Of a stretch of 64,000 nucleotides of DNA, positions 18,164 through 26,160 are shown one piece after another; the stretch's first letter is position 1; every line of letters begins with the position of its first letter. The stretch is from Sulfitobacter sp. EhC04 (lineage in GTDB: Bacteria; Pseudomonadota; Alphaproteobacteria; Rhodobacterales; Rhodobacteraceae), in assembly GCF_001650875.1 (NCBI RefSeq), contig NZ_LXYI01000009.1:1-64000 (forward strand), given 5' to 3'. Position numbers and translations under genes: made by a program. The notes under the pieces are model-generated. The model was not told where the DNA came from. It made no database searches and saw only the letters and a program-made list of their open reading frames with translations.

Positions 18164-19186
18164 ATGGCCGCCAGAAAATCCACCAGCAAACCCGCCAGCA
18201 AACCCAATGTTTCAGCCGATGAGCTGAAATCCTATTACAAGGACATGCTGCTGATCCGGCGGTTCGAGGAAAAGGCGGGCCAGCTTTACGGCATGGGCCT
18301 GATCGGCGGCTTCTGCCACCTCTATATCGGGCAGGAAGCCGTGGTTGTCGGCCTTGAGGCCACCACCAAGGAAGGCGACAGCCGCATCACCACCTACCGC
18401 GACCACGGCCATATGCTGGCTTGCGGCATGGACCCCAACGGCGTGATGGCCGAATTGACAGGCCGCGAGGACGGGTATTCCAGGGGCAAGGGCGGTTCCA
18501 TGCACATGTTCTCGAAAGAAAAGCGCTTTTACGGCGGTCATGGCATCGTGGGGGCCAATGTGCCCTTGGGCGCGGGCATTGCATTTGCCGACAAGTACAA
18601 GGGCAACGATCACGTCACCTTCACCTATTTCGGGGACGGCGCCGCCAACCAGGGCCAGGTCTATGAGGCTTTCAACATGGCCGCCCTGTGGAAACTGCCC
18701 TGTATCTTCGTGATCGAGAACAACCAATACGCCATGGGCACCTCGCAGCAACGCTCGACCTCCTCGGCCGAGATCTGGGAACGCGGCAAGGCCTTTGGCA
18801 TCCCCGGCGAAGCGGTCGACGGCATGGATGTGCTGGCGGTCAAGGAAGCGGGCGAAAAGGCGGTCGCGCACTGCCGCGCGGGCAAAGGCCCCTATATCCT
18901 TGAGATCAAGACCTACCGCTATCGCGGGCATTCGATGTCGGACCCCGCCAAATACCGCACCCGCGAAGAGGTGCAGAAGATGCGTGACGAACGCGACCCG
19001 ATCGAGGCCGTGCGCAACCTGCTGCTGACCGGCAAACACGCCAGTGAAGAGGATCTGAAAGCCATCGACAAGGACATCAAGAAAGTCGTGAACGACAGTG
19101 CCGAATTCGCCAAGGAAAGCCCCGAGCCCGCGCTTGAAGAGCTGTGGACGGATATCTACGCAACCGAAGTCCCGCAGGAGGCATAA
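18164..19186 (+). CDS. pdhA: Pyruvate dehydrogenase E1 alpha subunit
   Basis: The alpha subunit of the thiamine-diphosphate enzyme that decarboxylates pyruvate and acetylates lipoyl groups. The 340 residues include the substrate/ThDP segment [25 protein letters not shown], the ThDP motif [31 protein letters not shown], and the loop [20 protein letters not shown] start at ATG 18164 because GAGGAG lies six bases upstream; an ATG at 18158 overlaps that site. It is the first gene of pdhABC. Confidence 0.96.
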   Translation: MAARKSTSKPASKPNVSADELKSYYKDMLLIRRFEEKAGQLYGMGLIGGFCHLYIGQEAVVVGLEATTKEGDSRITTYRDHGHMLACGMDPNGVMAELTGREDGYSRGKGGSMHMFSKEKRFYGGHGIVGANVPLGAGIAFADKYKGNDHVTFTYFGDGAANQGQVYEAFNMAALWKLPCIFVIENNQYAMGTSQQRSTSSAEIWERGKAFGIPGEAVDGMDVLAVKEAGEKAVAHCRAGKGPYILEIKTYRYRGHSMSDPAKYRTREEVQKMRDERDPIEAVRNLLLTGKHASEEDLKAIDKDIKKVVNDSAEFAKESPEPALEELWTDIYATEVPQEA

Positions 19187-19190
19187 GACA

Positions 19191-20585
19191 ATGGCAACCG
19201 AAATTCTCATGCCCGCCCTGAGCCCCACAATGGAAGAAGGCACGCTGGCCAAATGGCTGGTCAAGGAGGGTGACACCGTCTCCTCCGGCGACATCATGGC
19301 CGAGATCGAAACCGACAAGGCGACGATGGAATTCGAAGCGGTGGACGAAGGCACCATCGGCAAGATCCTGATCGCCGAAGGCACCGAAGGCGTCAAGGTC
19401 AACACCGCCATCGCCATCCTGCTGGAGGAAGGCGAAAGCGCGGATGACATCGACACCTCCGCCAAACCGGCAGAATCGGAAGAACCGGCAGCCAAATCCT
19501 CCCCCGCCGAAAAGGAAGACAAACCCGAAGCTGCCCCGGCAGAGGGCAAATCACACCCTGAACCCAAGGTCGACACAGCCCCCGACTGGCCCGAGGGCAC
19601 CACGCTGAAGAAACAGACGGTCCGCGAGGCCCTGCGCGACGGCATGGCCGAGGAAATGCGCCGCGACGAAAACGTCTTCCTGATGGGCGAGGAAGTCGCC
19701 GAATATCAGGGCGCCTACAAGATCAGCCAGGGCCTGCTGGATGAATTCGGCGCCAAGCGCGTGATCGACACGCCCATCACCGAACACGGCTTTGCCGGGA
19801 TCGGTGTCGGCGCCTCCTGGGGCGGTCTGCGCCCGATTGTCGAGTTCATGACCTGGAACTTCGCCATGCAGGCCATCGACCAGATCATCAACTCCGCCGC
19901 CAAGACGCTCTATATGTCCGGCGGTCAGATGGGATCGCCCATGGTGTTCCGTGGCCCCAACGGTGCCGCCGCCCGCGTCGGCGCGCAGCACAGCCAGGAC
20001 TACGCCGCCTGGTACATGCAGATCCCCGGCCTCAAGGTCGCGATGCCCTATTCGGCCTCGGACTACAAAGGCCTGATGAAAACCGCCATCCGCGACCCGA
20101 ACCCGGTGATCTTCCTGGAAAACGAAATCCTCTATGGCCGCAGTTTCGACGTGCCGGAGATCGAGGATTACACGGTTCCCTTCGGCAAGGCCCGGATCTG
20201 GCGCGAGGGCGATGACGTGACCATCGTCAGCTTTGGCATCGGGATGAGCTATGCCTTGCAAGCTGCTGACAGGCTTGCAGAAGAAGGCATCATGGCCGAG
20301 GTCATCGACCTGCGCACCCTGCGCCCGATGGACACCGACAGCATCATCAAATCGGTGATGAAGACGAACCGCTGCGTCACCGTGGAAGAAGGCTGGCCGC
20401 AAGGCTCGGTCGGCAACTACATCTCAAGCGTCATCATGCAAGAGGCCTTCGATTATCTCGATGCCCCGGTGATCAACTGCACCGGCAAGGATGTCCCGAT
20501 GCCCTATGCCGCAAACCTTGAAAAACACGCGCTGGTGACCACCGACGAGGTTGTCGAAGCCGTGAAAAAAGTCACCTACAAGTAA
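19191..20585 (+). CDS. pdhB: Pyruvate dehydrogenase E1 beta subunit with lipoyl domain
   Basis: A 464-residue fusion. Residues 1-78 form a lipoyl domain with the modified lysine in [12 protein letters not shown], then an acidic, proline/alanine-rich linker to about residue 130, then a full E1 beta domain ([72 protein letters not shown]). An extra lipoyl domain on E1 beta is known in alphaproteobacteria. The domain is nearly identical to that of the next gene's product. It begins four bases after the pdhA stop. Confidence 0.96.
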   Translation: MATEILMPALSPTMEEGTLAKWLVKEGDTVSSGDIMAEIETDKATMEFEAVDEGTIGKILIAEGTEGVKVNTAIAILLEEGESADDIDTSAKPAESEEPAAKSSPAEKEDKPEAAPAEGKSHPEPKVDTAPDWPEGTTLKKQTVREALRDGMAEEMRRDENVFLMGEEVAEYQGAYKISQGLLDEFGAKRVIDTPITEHGFAGIGVGASWGGLRPIVEFMTWNFAMQAIDQIINSAAKTLYMSGGQMGSPMVFRGPNGAAARVGAQHSQDYAAWYMQIPGLKVAMPYSASDYKGLMKTAIRDPNPVIFLENEILYGRSFDVPEIEDYTVPFGKARIWREGDDVTIVSFGIGMSYALQAADRLAEEGIMAEVIDLRTLRPMDTDSIIKSVMKTNRCVTVEEGWPQGSVGNYISSVIMQEAFDYLDAPVINCTGKDVPMPYAANLEKHALVTTDEVVEAVKKVTYK

Positions 20586-20596
20586 GGAGCGGACAG

Positions 20597-21922
20597 ATGC
20601 CAACAGAAATCCTCATGCCCGCCCTCTCCCCCACCATGGAAGAAGGCACGCTGGCCAAATGGCTGGTCAAGGAGGGCGACAGCGTCGCCTCCGGCGACGT
20701 GATGTGCGAGATCGAGACCGACAAGGCCACGATGGAATTCGAGGCCGTGGACGAAGGGGTGATCGGCAAGATCCTGATCGCCGAAGGCACCGAAGGCGTC
20801 AAGGTGAACGCCGTGATCGCCGTGCTGCTGGAAGAGGGCGAAAGCGCCGATGACATCGGTGACACTCCCGCCCCGGACAAGGCCGACGCACCGAAAGAGG
20901 ACGCACCTAAGCCAAAGCCGGAAGCCAAGGCACCCGACGCCGCCAAACCGGAAGCAGCCGCAGCACCACCCGCCCCCAAGGGCGGTGACGGCAAGCGCAT
21001 CTTTGCCTCGCCGCTGGCCCGCCGCATCGCGGCGGACAAGGGGCTGGACCTCTCCGGCGTCTCCGGTTCCGGCCCGCATGGCCGCATCGTCAAGGCCGAT
21101 GTCGAAGGGCTCTCTGCCTCCGACACGCCCAAGGCCGCCGCTTCCAAACCTGCGACAGCTTCGGCAGCGCCCAAGGCCGCAGCCCCCGCAGGCCCCTCCG
21201 CCGATGCCATCGCCAAGATGTACGAAGGCCGCGACTACGAGGAAGTCAAACTCGACGGCATGCGCCGCACAATCGCCGCGCGCCTGACCGAGGCCAAGCA
21301 GACAGTGCCGCATTTCTACCTGCGCCGCGACATCCAGCTCGATGCGCTGATGGCCTTCCGCGCCCAGCTCAACAAACAGCTCGAAACGCGCGGCGTGAAA
21401 CTCAGCGTCAATGACTTCATCATCAAGGCCTGCGCCCTGGCGTTGCAAGAGGTCCCGGAGGCAAATGCCGTCTGGGCAGGCGACAAGGTGTTCAAGCTCA
21501 AACCCTCCGACGTCGCGGTCGCTGTCGCCATCGAGGGCGGGTTGTTCACCCCGGTCCTGAAAGACGCGGAAATGAAATCGCTCTCCGCCCTCTCGGCCGA
21601 GATGAAAGACCTCGCCACCCGCGCCCGCGACCGCAAGCTGGCCCCGCATGAATACCAGGGCGGCAGCTTTGCCATCTCCAACCTCGGCATGTTCGGCATC
21701 GACAATTTCGACGCGGTCATCAACCCGCCCCATGGCGCGATCCTCGCCGTGGGTGCAGGGGTGAAAAAGCCGGTGGTGGATGCCGAAGGCCAGGTCAGCG
21801 TGGCCACGGTCATGTCGGTGACCCTCTCGGTCGATCACCGCGTCATCGACGGTGCCCTGGGCGCACAGCTTCTGAACGCGATCAAGGACAATCTCGAAGC
21901 GCCGATGACAATGCTGGCCTGA
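20597..21922 (+). CDS. pdhC: Dihydrolipoamide acetyltransferase (E2 of pyruvate dehydrogenase)
   Basis: The core-forming E2 passes the acetyl group from lipoamide to CoA. The 441 residues comprise a lipoyl domain (lysine in [12 protein letters not shown], residues 1-78), a linker, a peripheral-subunit-binding domain near 135-170 ([37 protein letters not shown]), a second Ala/Pro linker, and the catalytic domain ending with the active-site [16 protein letters not shown]. Only one lipoyl domain is present. It is the last gene of the operon, followed by hairpins and a terminator. Confidence 0.96.
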   Translation: MPTEILMPALSPTMEEGTLAKWLVKEGDSVASGDVMCEIETDKATMEFEAVDEGVIGKILIAEGTEGVKVNAVIAVLLEEGESADDIGDTPAPDKADAPKEDAPKPKPEAKAPDAAKPEAAAAPPAPKGGDGKRIFASPLARRIAADKGLDLSGVSGSGPHGRIVKADVEGLSASDTPKAAASKPATASAAPKAAAPAGPSADAIAKMYEGRDYEEVKLDGMRRTIAARLTEAKQTVPHFYLRRDIQLDALMAFRAQLNKQLETRGVKLSVNDFIIKACALALQEVPEANAVWAGDKVFKLKPSDVAVAVAIEGGLFTPVLKDAEMKSLSALSAEMKDLATRARDRKLAPHEYQGGSFAISNLGMFGIDNFDAVINPPHGAILAVGAGVKKPVVDAEGQVSVATVMSVTLSVDHRVIDGALGAQLLNAIKDNLEAPMTMLA

Positions 21923-21955
21923 TTTCTTTTTGGCAGCGATATATCCTCGGGGAGT

Positions 21956-21999
21956 GTGAGGGGCAGACAGCCCCTCACCCGCCGCGTCACAGACGCGGC
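21956..21999. repeat. Two hairpins downstream of pdhC
   Basis: gtgaggggc and gcccctcac (21956-21978, five-base loop), then gccgcgtc and gacgcggc (21981-21999, three-base loop) form two perfect stems back to back. Neither has a T-run. They may protect the 3' end of the pdh mRNA. Confidence 0.6.
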
Positions 22000-22010
22000 A
22001 AACATCATGC

Positions 22011-22038
22011 AAAAGCCGGGGCATCGCCCCGGCTTTTT
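22011..22038. terminator. Bidirectional terminator between pdhC and cysE
   Basis: aaaagccggggc atc gccccggcttttt has a perfect GC stem with an A-run on one side and a T-run on the other. It can end both the plus-strand pdh operon and the minus-strand cysE transcript. Confidence 0.9.
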
Positions 22039-22064
22039 CCGTTCTGTAAAATGTCGCCTGGCTG

Positions 22065-22877
22065 TCAGACGCTCTTGGACCCGAACATGTGATCCATCAG
22101 CACCGAGGGCTGATCACAGCCCGCCTCGCCCACGATCTTGGCCGGAATGCCCGCCACTGTCTTGCAGGGCGGCACTTCTTCCAGCACCACGGAGCCCGCC
22201 GCGATTCGGCTGCAATGGCCCACCTTGATGTTGCCCAGCACCTTCGCCCCGGCCCCGATCAGCACGCCATCACCGATCTTGGGATGCCGGTCCTCTTCTT
22301 CCTTGCCGGTGCCGCCCAGGGTGACCGAATGCAGCATCGACACATTGTCGCCCACCACGGCGGTCTCACCGATGACAATCGAATGGGCATGGTCGATCAT
22401 GATGCCCTTGCCGATCCGGGCCGCCGGGTGAATATCCACCCCGAAGATCTCGCTCACCCGCATCTGCACGAAATAGGCCAGGTCGCGCTTGCCCTTCATC
22501 CACAGGTGATGCCCCACACGGTAAGCCTGAACCGCCTGATAGCCCTTGAAGTACAGGATCGGCTGCACCAGCCGGTGACAGGCCGGGTCGCGTTCATAGA
22601 TCGCCACCAGATCGGCGCGCGCCGCTTCCACCAGACCGGGATCCTCGGCAAAGGCCTCGTCCACGATCTCGCGCACAACCACCATCGACATTTCATTCGA
22701 CGCCAGCTTTGCCGCAATCCGGTAAGACAGCGCCTTTTCGATGGATTTGTGATGCAGGATACAGGCATGCACAAACCCGCCGATCAGCGGCTCATCCTTC
22801 ACCGCCTGCTGCGCCTCGTGCTGGATCTGCTCCCAGACCGGGTCAACGCTGGAGATATTTCTGCGGGGTTCGGCCAT
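22065..22877 (-). CDS. cysE: Serine O-acetyltransferase
   Basis: This enzyme makes O-acetylserine from serine and acetyl-CoA, the first step of cysteine synthesis. The 270 residues have an N-terminal helical domain (DPVWEQIQHEAQQAVKDEPLIGGFVHACILHH) and a C-terminal left-handed beta helix of hexapeptide repeats (DIHPAARIGKGIMIDHAHSIVIGE..., SVTLGGTGKE...). The catalytic DH pair lies in MIDHAHS. The C-terminal tail ends in SKSV rather than the usual Ile that binds cysteine synthase, so complex formation is uncertain. Confidence 0.95.
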   Translation of the reverse strand: MAEPRRNISSVDPVWEQIQHEAQQAVKDEPLIGGFVHACILHHKSIEKALSYRIAAKLASNEMSMVVVREIVDEAFAEDPGLVEAARADLVAIYERDPACHRLVQPILYFKGYQAVQAYRVGHHLWMKGKRDLAYFVQMRVSEIFGVDIHPAARIGKGIMIDHAHSIVIGETAVVGDNVSMLHSVTLGGTGKEEEDRHPKIGDGVLIGAGAKVLGNIKVGHCSRIAAGSVVLEEVPPCKTVAGIPAKIVGEAGCDQPSVLMDHMFGSKSV

Positions 22878-22950
22878 AACATCACGTCCTTTGCTGGGCT
22901 CAGACTACCTCATGCCGCATCAGAAAACCAATGGCAAACCCGTGATGCAA

Positions 22951-23274
22951 CTAAATTCCCATGTGTGCATGTAAGCCCCGCTTGCAAGAGCGCCCGGCGC
23001 ATTTTTCCAGAACCGCCGTGACAACCATCTGAAAACACGCGCAATACTCCGGGTCGTCAAACCTGCCCACCGGCGCAAGCCGCCGCGCCCGCGCCGCCCC
23101 CAGTAAGGTGCCATTGCCCCAAAGCGGATGCACCCGCCCCAATCGCCGGGTGTGCCGGTCAGCCCAATCCGCCTCGCGCAGCAACCGCGCGCACAGCGCC
23201 GCACGGCGCGGTGCCGGTGCCGCCCGCAAGGCCCGCGCCGCCTCTCTGATGTCGCTCAGCAACACCGCCCGCAT
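22951..23274 (-). CDS. Small conserved protein at the end of the GTA-like block
   Basis: A 107-residue, arginine- and alanine-rich soluble protein with WADRHTRRLGRVHPLWGNGTL and FDDPEYCACFQMVVTAVLE. I recall a similar small protein of unknown function following the host-specificity gene of rhodobacterial GTA clusters, and the position here agrees. Its start shares one base with the stop of the preceding gene (TGATG), so it is coupled to the tail-protein fragment. No function is proposed. Confidence 0.55.
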   Translation of the reverse strand: MRAVLLSDIREAARALRAAPAPRRAALCARLLREADWADRHTRRLGRVHPLWGNGTLLGAARARRLAPVGRFDDPEYCACFQMVVTAVLEKCAGRSCKRGLHAHMGI

Positions 23275-23945
23275 CAGCCAGCCACCAGCCGCGTCTGAAC
23301 CAGCCCCGGCCCATAGACCGCCGATATCTGCGCCACCGACACCTCGAACGGCAGTGTCAGACCATCGGTATCCTGATCTGCCGGGGAATAGGTCCACCCC
23401 GGTGCATCCACCTGTTGCTCGCGCAATATATTGCCGCCCGCCGTGATGCGGATCAGATAGCGCTCGCTCTCTTCGCCCAGCGGCACCTCCGGCACCTCCC
23501 AGGCATCGCCGTCCAGCCGCGTCCGCCTGATCCAGCTCAGGTCAAAACTCGAATCCGCGCGTTTGACGATGCTCAGATGGCAGGGGCTCAGCGGGCGCAA
23601 CCCGTTGCCCTGAAAGGCCTGCACCAGATGGCGATAGGACGGATCATCATAGCCACGCCGCGCGGGCCCGATGCGGAAATGCTGCGCCACCCGGCGCAGG
23701 TTCGGGCTGAAATCAATCTGCTGCGGCCTGCCGTCCAGCAGCACAAAGCGTGACCCGGCAGGCCAGACCTGGGGCATAAGCGCATCGCTCCCCGCCTGCC
23801 CCCGCAACCGCCCCGACAGCCAATAGATCCCCGGCGCCACCAGCGTGGCGGTCTGGAACTGGAACACCTCCCAATTCTCCGCCGTCCCGTCCCCGATCGC
23901 TGCTAGATTCGCCCCGCTCAGCAGCGCCGCGCTCACCCCGGCCAT
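23274..23945 (-). pseudogene. C-terminal remnant of GTA g15 baseplate/host-specificity protein
   Basis: The frame encodes 223 residues. From about residue 8 it reads like the last part of the very large g15 ('megatron'-type) GTA tail-tip protein: LLSGANLAAIGDG, GIYWLSGRLRGQAGSD, RRGYDDPSYRHLVQAFQGNGLRP, PLGEESERYLIRI. Family members exceed 1200 residues, so more than four fifths, including the TIM-barrel and tail domains, is missing. The first residues, MAGVSAA, sit exactly where g13 would begin, directly coupled to the g12 stop. The present start may therefore be the g13 start joined to g15 by a deletion. The frame is intact and could be translated. Confidence 0.65.
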
Positions 23946-24577
23946 CAGATCCGCACCTCGATCACCGGCACATCCGGCACCTGACCGGCCTGAAAACTGG
24001 CCACCGAGGTCAGGATGCGATCGGTGTCGAACCGGACGGGCACGTCAAATTCATAACCGGCGCTGATCTCGATCTCCGGATCGGGCGGATGGGCAAAGCG
24101 GATCAGCCCCGTGGTCACATCCACCTCGTAATCCAGCCCCTCGCGCACCTCGTCCTGCTCCAGGCCGACGCGCACCGTGCCCGCGACCGGCTTGAGGATC
24201 GGGCGATGATAGCTCTGCGCGCCGGAACGATAGGTCTTCACCAGCGGGAAATCGGCTTTCACCCCGTCGCCGTAACCGATGGTCTGGTCGTCAAAGGCAG
24301 GCTCCAGCGAGGCCCGGCACGACTTGTAATCCGCCCAATCCTTCCAGCGAAACGCATGCAACTGCCCTATCCGCGCCTCGAAGAATCCGATCAACAGTTG
24401 CAGATCGTCAATCGACCGCATCCCCAGACCCGCATCATAGATCCTGCGCGAATGCGCCCAGGGGGTGTTGCGCTCCTCGAACCCGTTGGCCAGCGTCACC
24501 ACATTCGTGCGCCGCTGCGGCCCGCCCATTGCGCCAAAGCTCAGGCTGGCGGGAAATCGTACCTCGTGAAAAGCCAT
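23945..24577 (-). CDS. GTA tail protein g12, DUF2460 family
   Basis: A 210-residue protein that matches DUF2460/TIGR02217 throughout: MAFHEVRFPASLSFGAMGGPQRRTNVV, EERNTPWAHSRRIYDAGLGMRSIDDL, FFEARIGQLHAFRWKDWADYKS, and LDYEVDVTTGLIRFAHPP. In Rhodobacter capsulatus GTA the g12 product belongs to the distal tail. It appears full length with no frameshift. It starts 14 bases after the g11 stop and is joined to the following fragment by a TGATG overlap. Without capsid genes nearby it has no obvious particle to join. Confidence 0.88.
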   Translation of the reverse strand: MAFHEVRFPASLSFGAMGGPQRRTNVVTLANGFEERNTPWAHSRRIYDAGLGMRSIDDLQLLIGFFEARIGQLHAFRWKDWADYKSCRASLEPAFDDQTIGYGDGVKADFPLVKTYRSGAQSYHRPILKPVAGTVRVGLEQDEVREGLDYEVDVTTGLIRFAHPPDPEIEISAGYEFDVPVRFDTDRILTSVASFQAGQVPDVPVIEVRI

Positions 24578-24591
24578 GATGCTGCTCCGTC

Positions 24592-25248
24592 CTATCTGTT
24601 GCGGTTGCCGGCACTCAGGGCGCGGCTCATCTGTGCGGCGATCTGCGACTGGCTGCGCTGGAACCCCTGCACATCCGGCGTGGTGATGTTCATCACCACC
24701 GTGGTGCCACCCCCGGCACCGCGCACGCCCAGCTTGCCGTCACTGCCCCGCGCCAGCGGCATGATCGCCTCCGGCCCTGCCTCGCCCATCACACCCACGC
24801 CACCACGCATCGGGAACGTAGTGGCCGAACTGACCACACCGCCACTGGCAAAGGGCATCACCCGCCCCTGGCTGAACGCGGCCCCATCGGCAAAGGGCAG
24901 AATGCCCTGCACGATGCTGCCCACCCCCTGCGAGATCAGCCCCCCGAAGTGATCCGTCACCGGACGCATCGCCGCATTATAGGTCGTGCGCATCAGCGAC
25001 TGGGCCACCGTGGTCAGCGCATCCGACAGCTTCATCCCGTCGAACACCACACCGTCAAAGGCCTTGCGCAGCCCCTTGCTCAGGCCCCGCTCCAGTGTGG
25101 CCACGTCCTTGCCGGTCGCTGCCAGCGACACACGCATGCGCCCCAACTCGCCGTCAAAGGCGGCCACCAGCCCACTGGTCGCGCTCAGCGTGTTGTTCAG
25201 CCCCTGCGCGTTGTCCTCAAGGTCGTCCATGTCTTCAAACTCAGCCAT
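24592..25248 (-). CDS. GTA g11-type short tail tape measure protein
   Basis: A 218-residue protein. The N-terminal half is helical (LEDNAQGLNNTLSATSGLVAAFDGELGRM, LERGLSKGLRKAFDGVVFDGMKLSDALTTVAQSLM). The C-terminal half has the tape-measure tail signature FADGAAFSQGRVMPFASGGVVSSATTFPMRGGVGVMGEAGPEAIMPLARGSDG. Rhodobacterial GTA g11 proteins have about this size, so it looks complete. It overlaps the preceding gene by eight bases, as in intact GTA clusters. Confidence 0.85.
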   Translation of the reverse strand: MAEFEDMDDLEDNAQGLNNTLSATSGLVAAFDGELGRMRVSLAATGKDVATLERGLSKGLRKAFDGVVFDGMKLSDALTTVAQSLMRTTYNAAMRPVTDHFGGLISQGVGSIVQGILPFADGAAFSQGRVMPFASGGVVSSATTFPMRGGVGVMGEAGPEAIMPLARGSDGKLGVRGAGGGTTVVMNITTPDVQGFQRSQSQIAAQMSRALSAGNRNR

Positions 25249-25453
25249 CGCCGGTTTCCTTCCTCTGATCTGGATAGGCCGCCATCAGCGCCGCCAACCC
25301 GTCGCTCAGCATCGGCGCCTGCGCGCCCGCGCTACCCAGCATGATCTGCAATTCCACCGGGGTCAGGGCCCAGAACACCTCCGGGCTCAGCCGCAGCCCG
25401 TGCAGCCCCGCCCGCATCAGCGCGCCCCAGTCCAGAGATTGCCCACTGCTCAC
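25241..25453 (-). CDS. GTA g10.1-type tail assembly chaperone
   Basis: A small protein of about 70 residues: DWGALMRAGLHGLRLSPEVFWALTPVELQIMLG, then a short tail ending DQRKETGDG. This is the pattern of the small gene between g10 and g11 in GTA clusters (DUF2376-like), probably a programmed tail-assembly partner of g10. The GTG at 25453 overlaps the g10 stop (GTGA). The same frame stays open upstream to 25882, so a single 213-residue product is possible on paper, but its middle would be out-of-frame g10. Confidence 0.7.
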   Translation of the reverse strand: MSSGQSLDWGALMRAGLHGLRLSPEVFWALTPVELQIMLGSAGAQAPMLSDGLAALMAAYPDQRKETGDG

Positions 25454-25671
25454 TCCGGCACCACAAAGGCCCGCGCCAGCAGTTCCGCCGCCGCCCGCGC
25501 CGCCGCCATCGGCCCACCGCCGATCTCGGCCTGCGCCAGCGCGGCATCGGTGATCCGCGCGCCGCCGCCCCGCAGCCCCGCACCCAGCAGGGCCAGCACG
25601 TCGCGGCTGGCAAAGCTGTTGCTCTCGAACCGCTCCACCAGCGCCACCAGCTTGTCTGTTTCTGTTTTCAT
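25450..25671 (-). pseudogene. N-terminally truncated GTA g10 (gene transfer agent family protein)
   Basis: 73 residues from ATG 25671. The segment LVALVERFESNSFASRDVLALLGAGLRGGG and the tail to FVVPE match the C-terminal two thirds of GTA g10. As I recall the family, about 30 residues of beta strand that normally precede it (with a GALAELE-like motif) are missing and replaced by MKTETDK. It marks one edge of the GTA remnant. Whether it is still translated is open: a GGAG lies ten bases upstream of this ATG. Confidence 0.55.
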
Positions 25672-25882
25672 GAAGATTGTTCTCCGCCTTTGCACATTGC
25701 GGTATCAGCCCCTGAATCTCCTTCAGGGTCTGCATCACCGCCTTTCCGTCGATGTCCTCTATGGACTGCGCTTGTGTTGTCAGGTCCTCGATCCGCCGCC
25801 GCAGATCCCGGACCGCATTTTGCAGGGCCTCAAAAACCTCTGCGCTATATGCTACGTCTTGCTCCTGGGTCTTGATCGTCAT
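25672..25882 (-). pseudogene. N-terminal fragment of a coiled-coil protein running into GTA DNA
   Basis: The first 70 or so residues (MTIKTQEQDVAYSAEV..., ALQNAVRDLRRRIEDLTTQAQ, AVMQTLKEIQGLIPQCAKAE) form a plausible coding segment with a heptad-like helix and normal composition. Downstream the frame continues but reads as Gly/Ala/Arg-rich noise, because it passes through g10 in the wrong frame. I read this as the 5' part of an unrelated cytoplasmic gene joined to the GTA block at about 25672. Its function is unknown. Confidence 0.45.
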
Positions 25883-25920
25883 TCAGAGTCAAACCTTTCG
25901 CTACAGCGCTCCGCCTTTGC

Positions 25921-25987
25921 CCTGGATCGTCTCTTATCTCCTAACGCTTTGAAATTATTGATTTCAGGCAGCGTTAGGCGATCCAGG
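25921..25987. repeat. Long imperfect palindrome upstream of the GTA remnant
   Basis: Outer arms cctggatcg (25921-25929) and cgatccagg (25979-25987), middle arms cctaacgct (25940-25948) and agcgttagg (25970-25978), and inner arms tgaaat (25950-25955) and atttca (25961-25966) are all perfect complements around a tattg loop. There is a ten-base bulge on the left and a three-base bulge on the right. It lies between mltG and the GTA block. It could be a dispersed genomic repeat or a trace of a recombination site. Confidence 0.7.
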
Positions 25988-26030
25988 TTCAACGCGAAGC
26001 GCCCTAAGGGGCCCTGACCGAACAGACATG

Positions 26031-26064
26031 AAAAAGGCGGCACTCGGGTCACCCCGAGGCCGCC
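26031..26064 (-). terminator. Rho-independent terminator after mltG
   Basis: The stem ggcggcactcggg / ccccgaggccgcc has one mismatch and a three-base loop. On the minus strand it is followed by ctttttc. It ends the fabF-mltG transcript. Confidence 0.8.
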
Positions 26065-26160
26065 TGCCATCTGTCCTAGCATGCCTAAATCTATACGTCA
26101 GACCGTGCGCAAAGTCAAGTTTTTAAGCGTTAACAAGACCTTACCCGACCGCCCGCAGCC

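Noticed and set aside
25241..25882. A single 213-residue gene across the GTA border
   Set aside because: The middle third is out-of-frame g10, and g10.1 has its own GTG start overlapping the g10 stop. I treat it as a chimera rather than as one gene.
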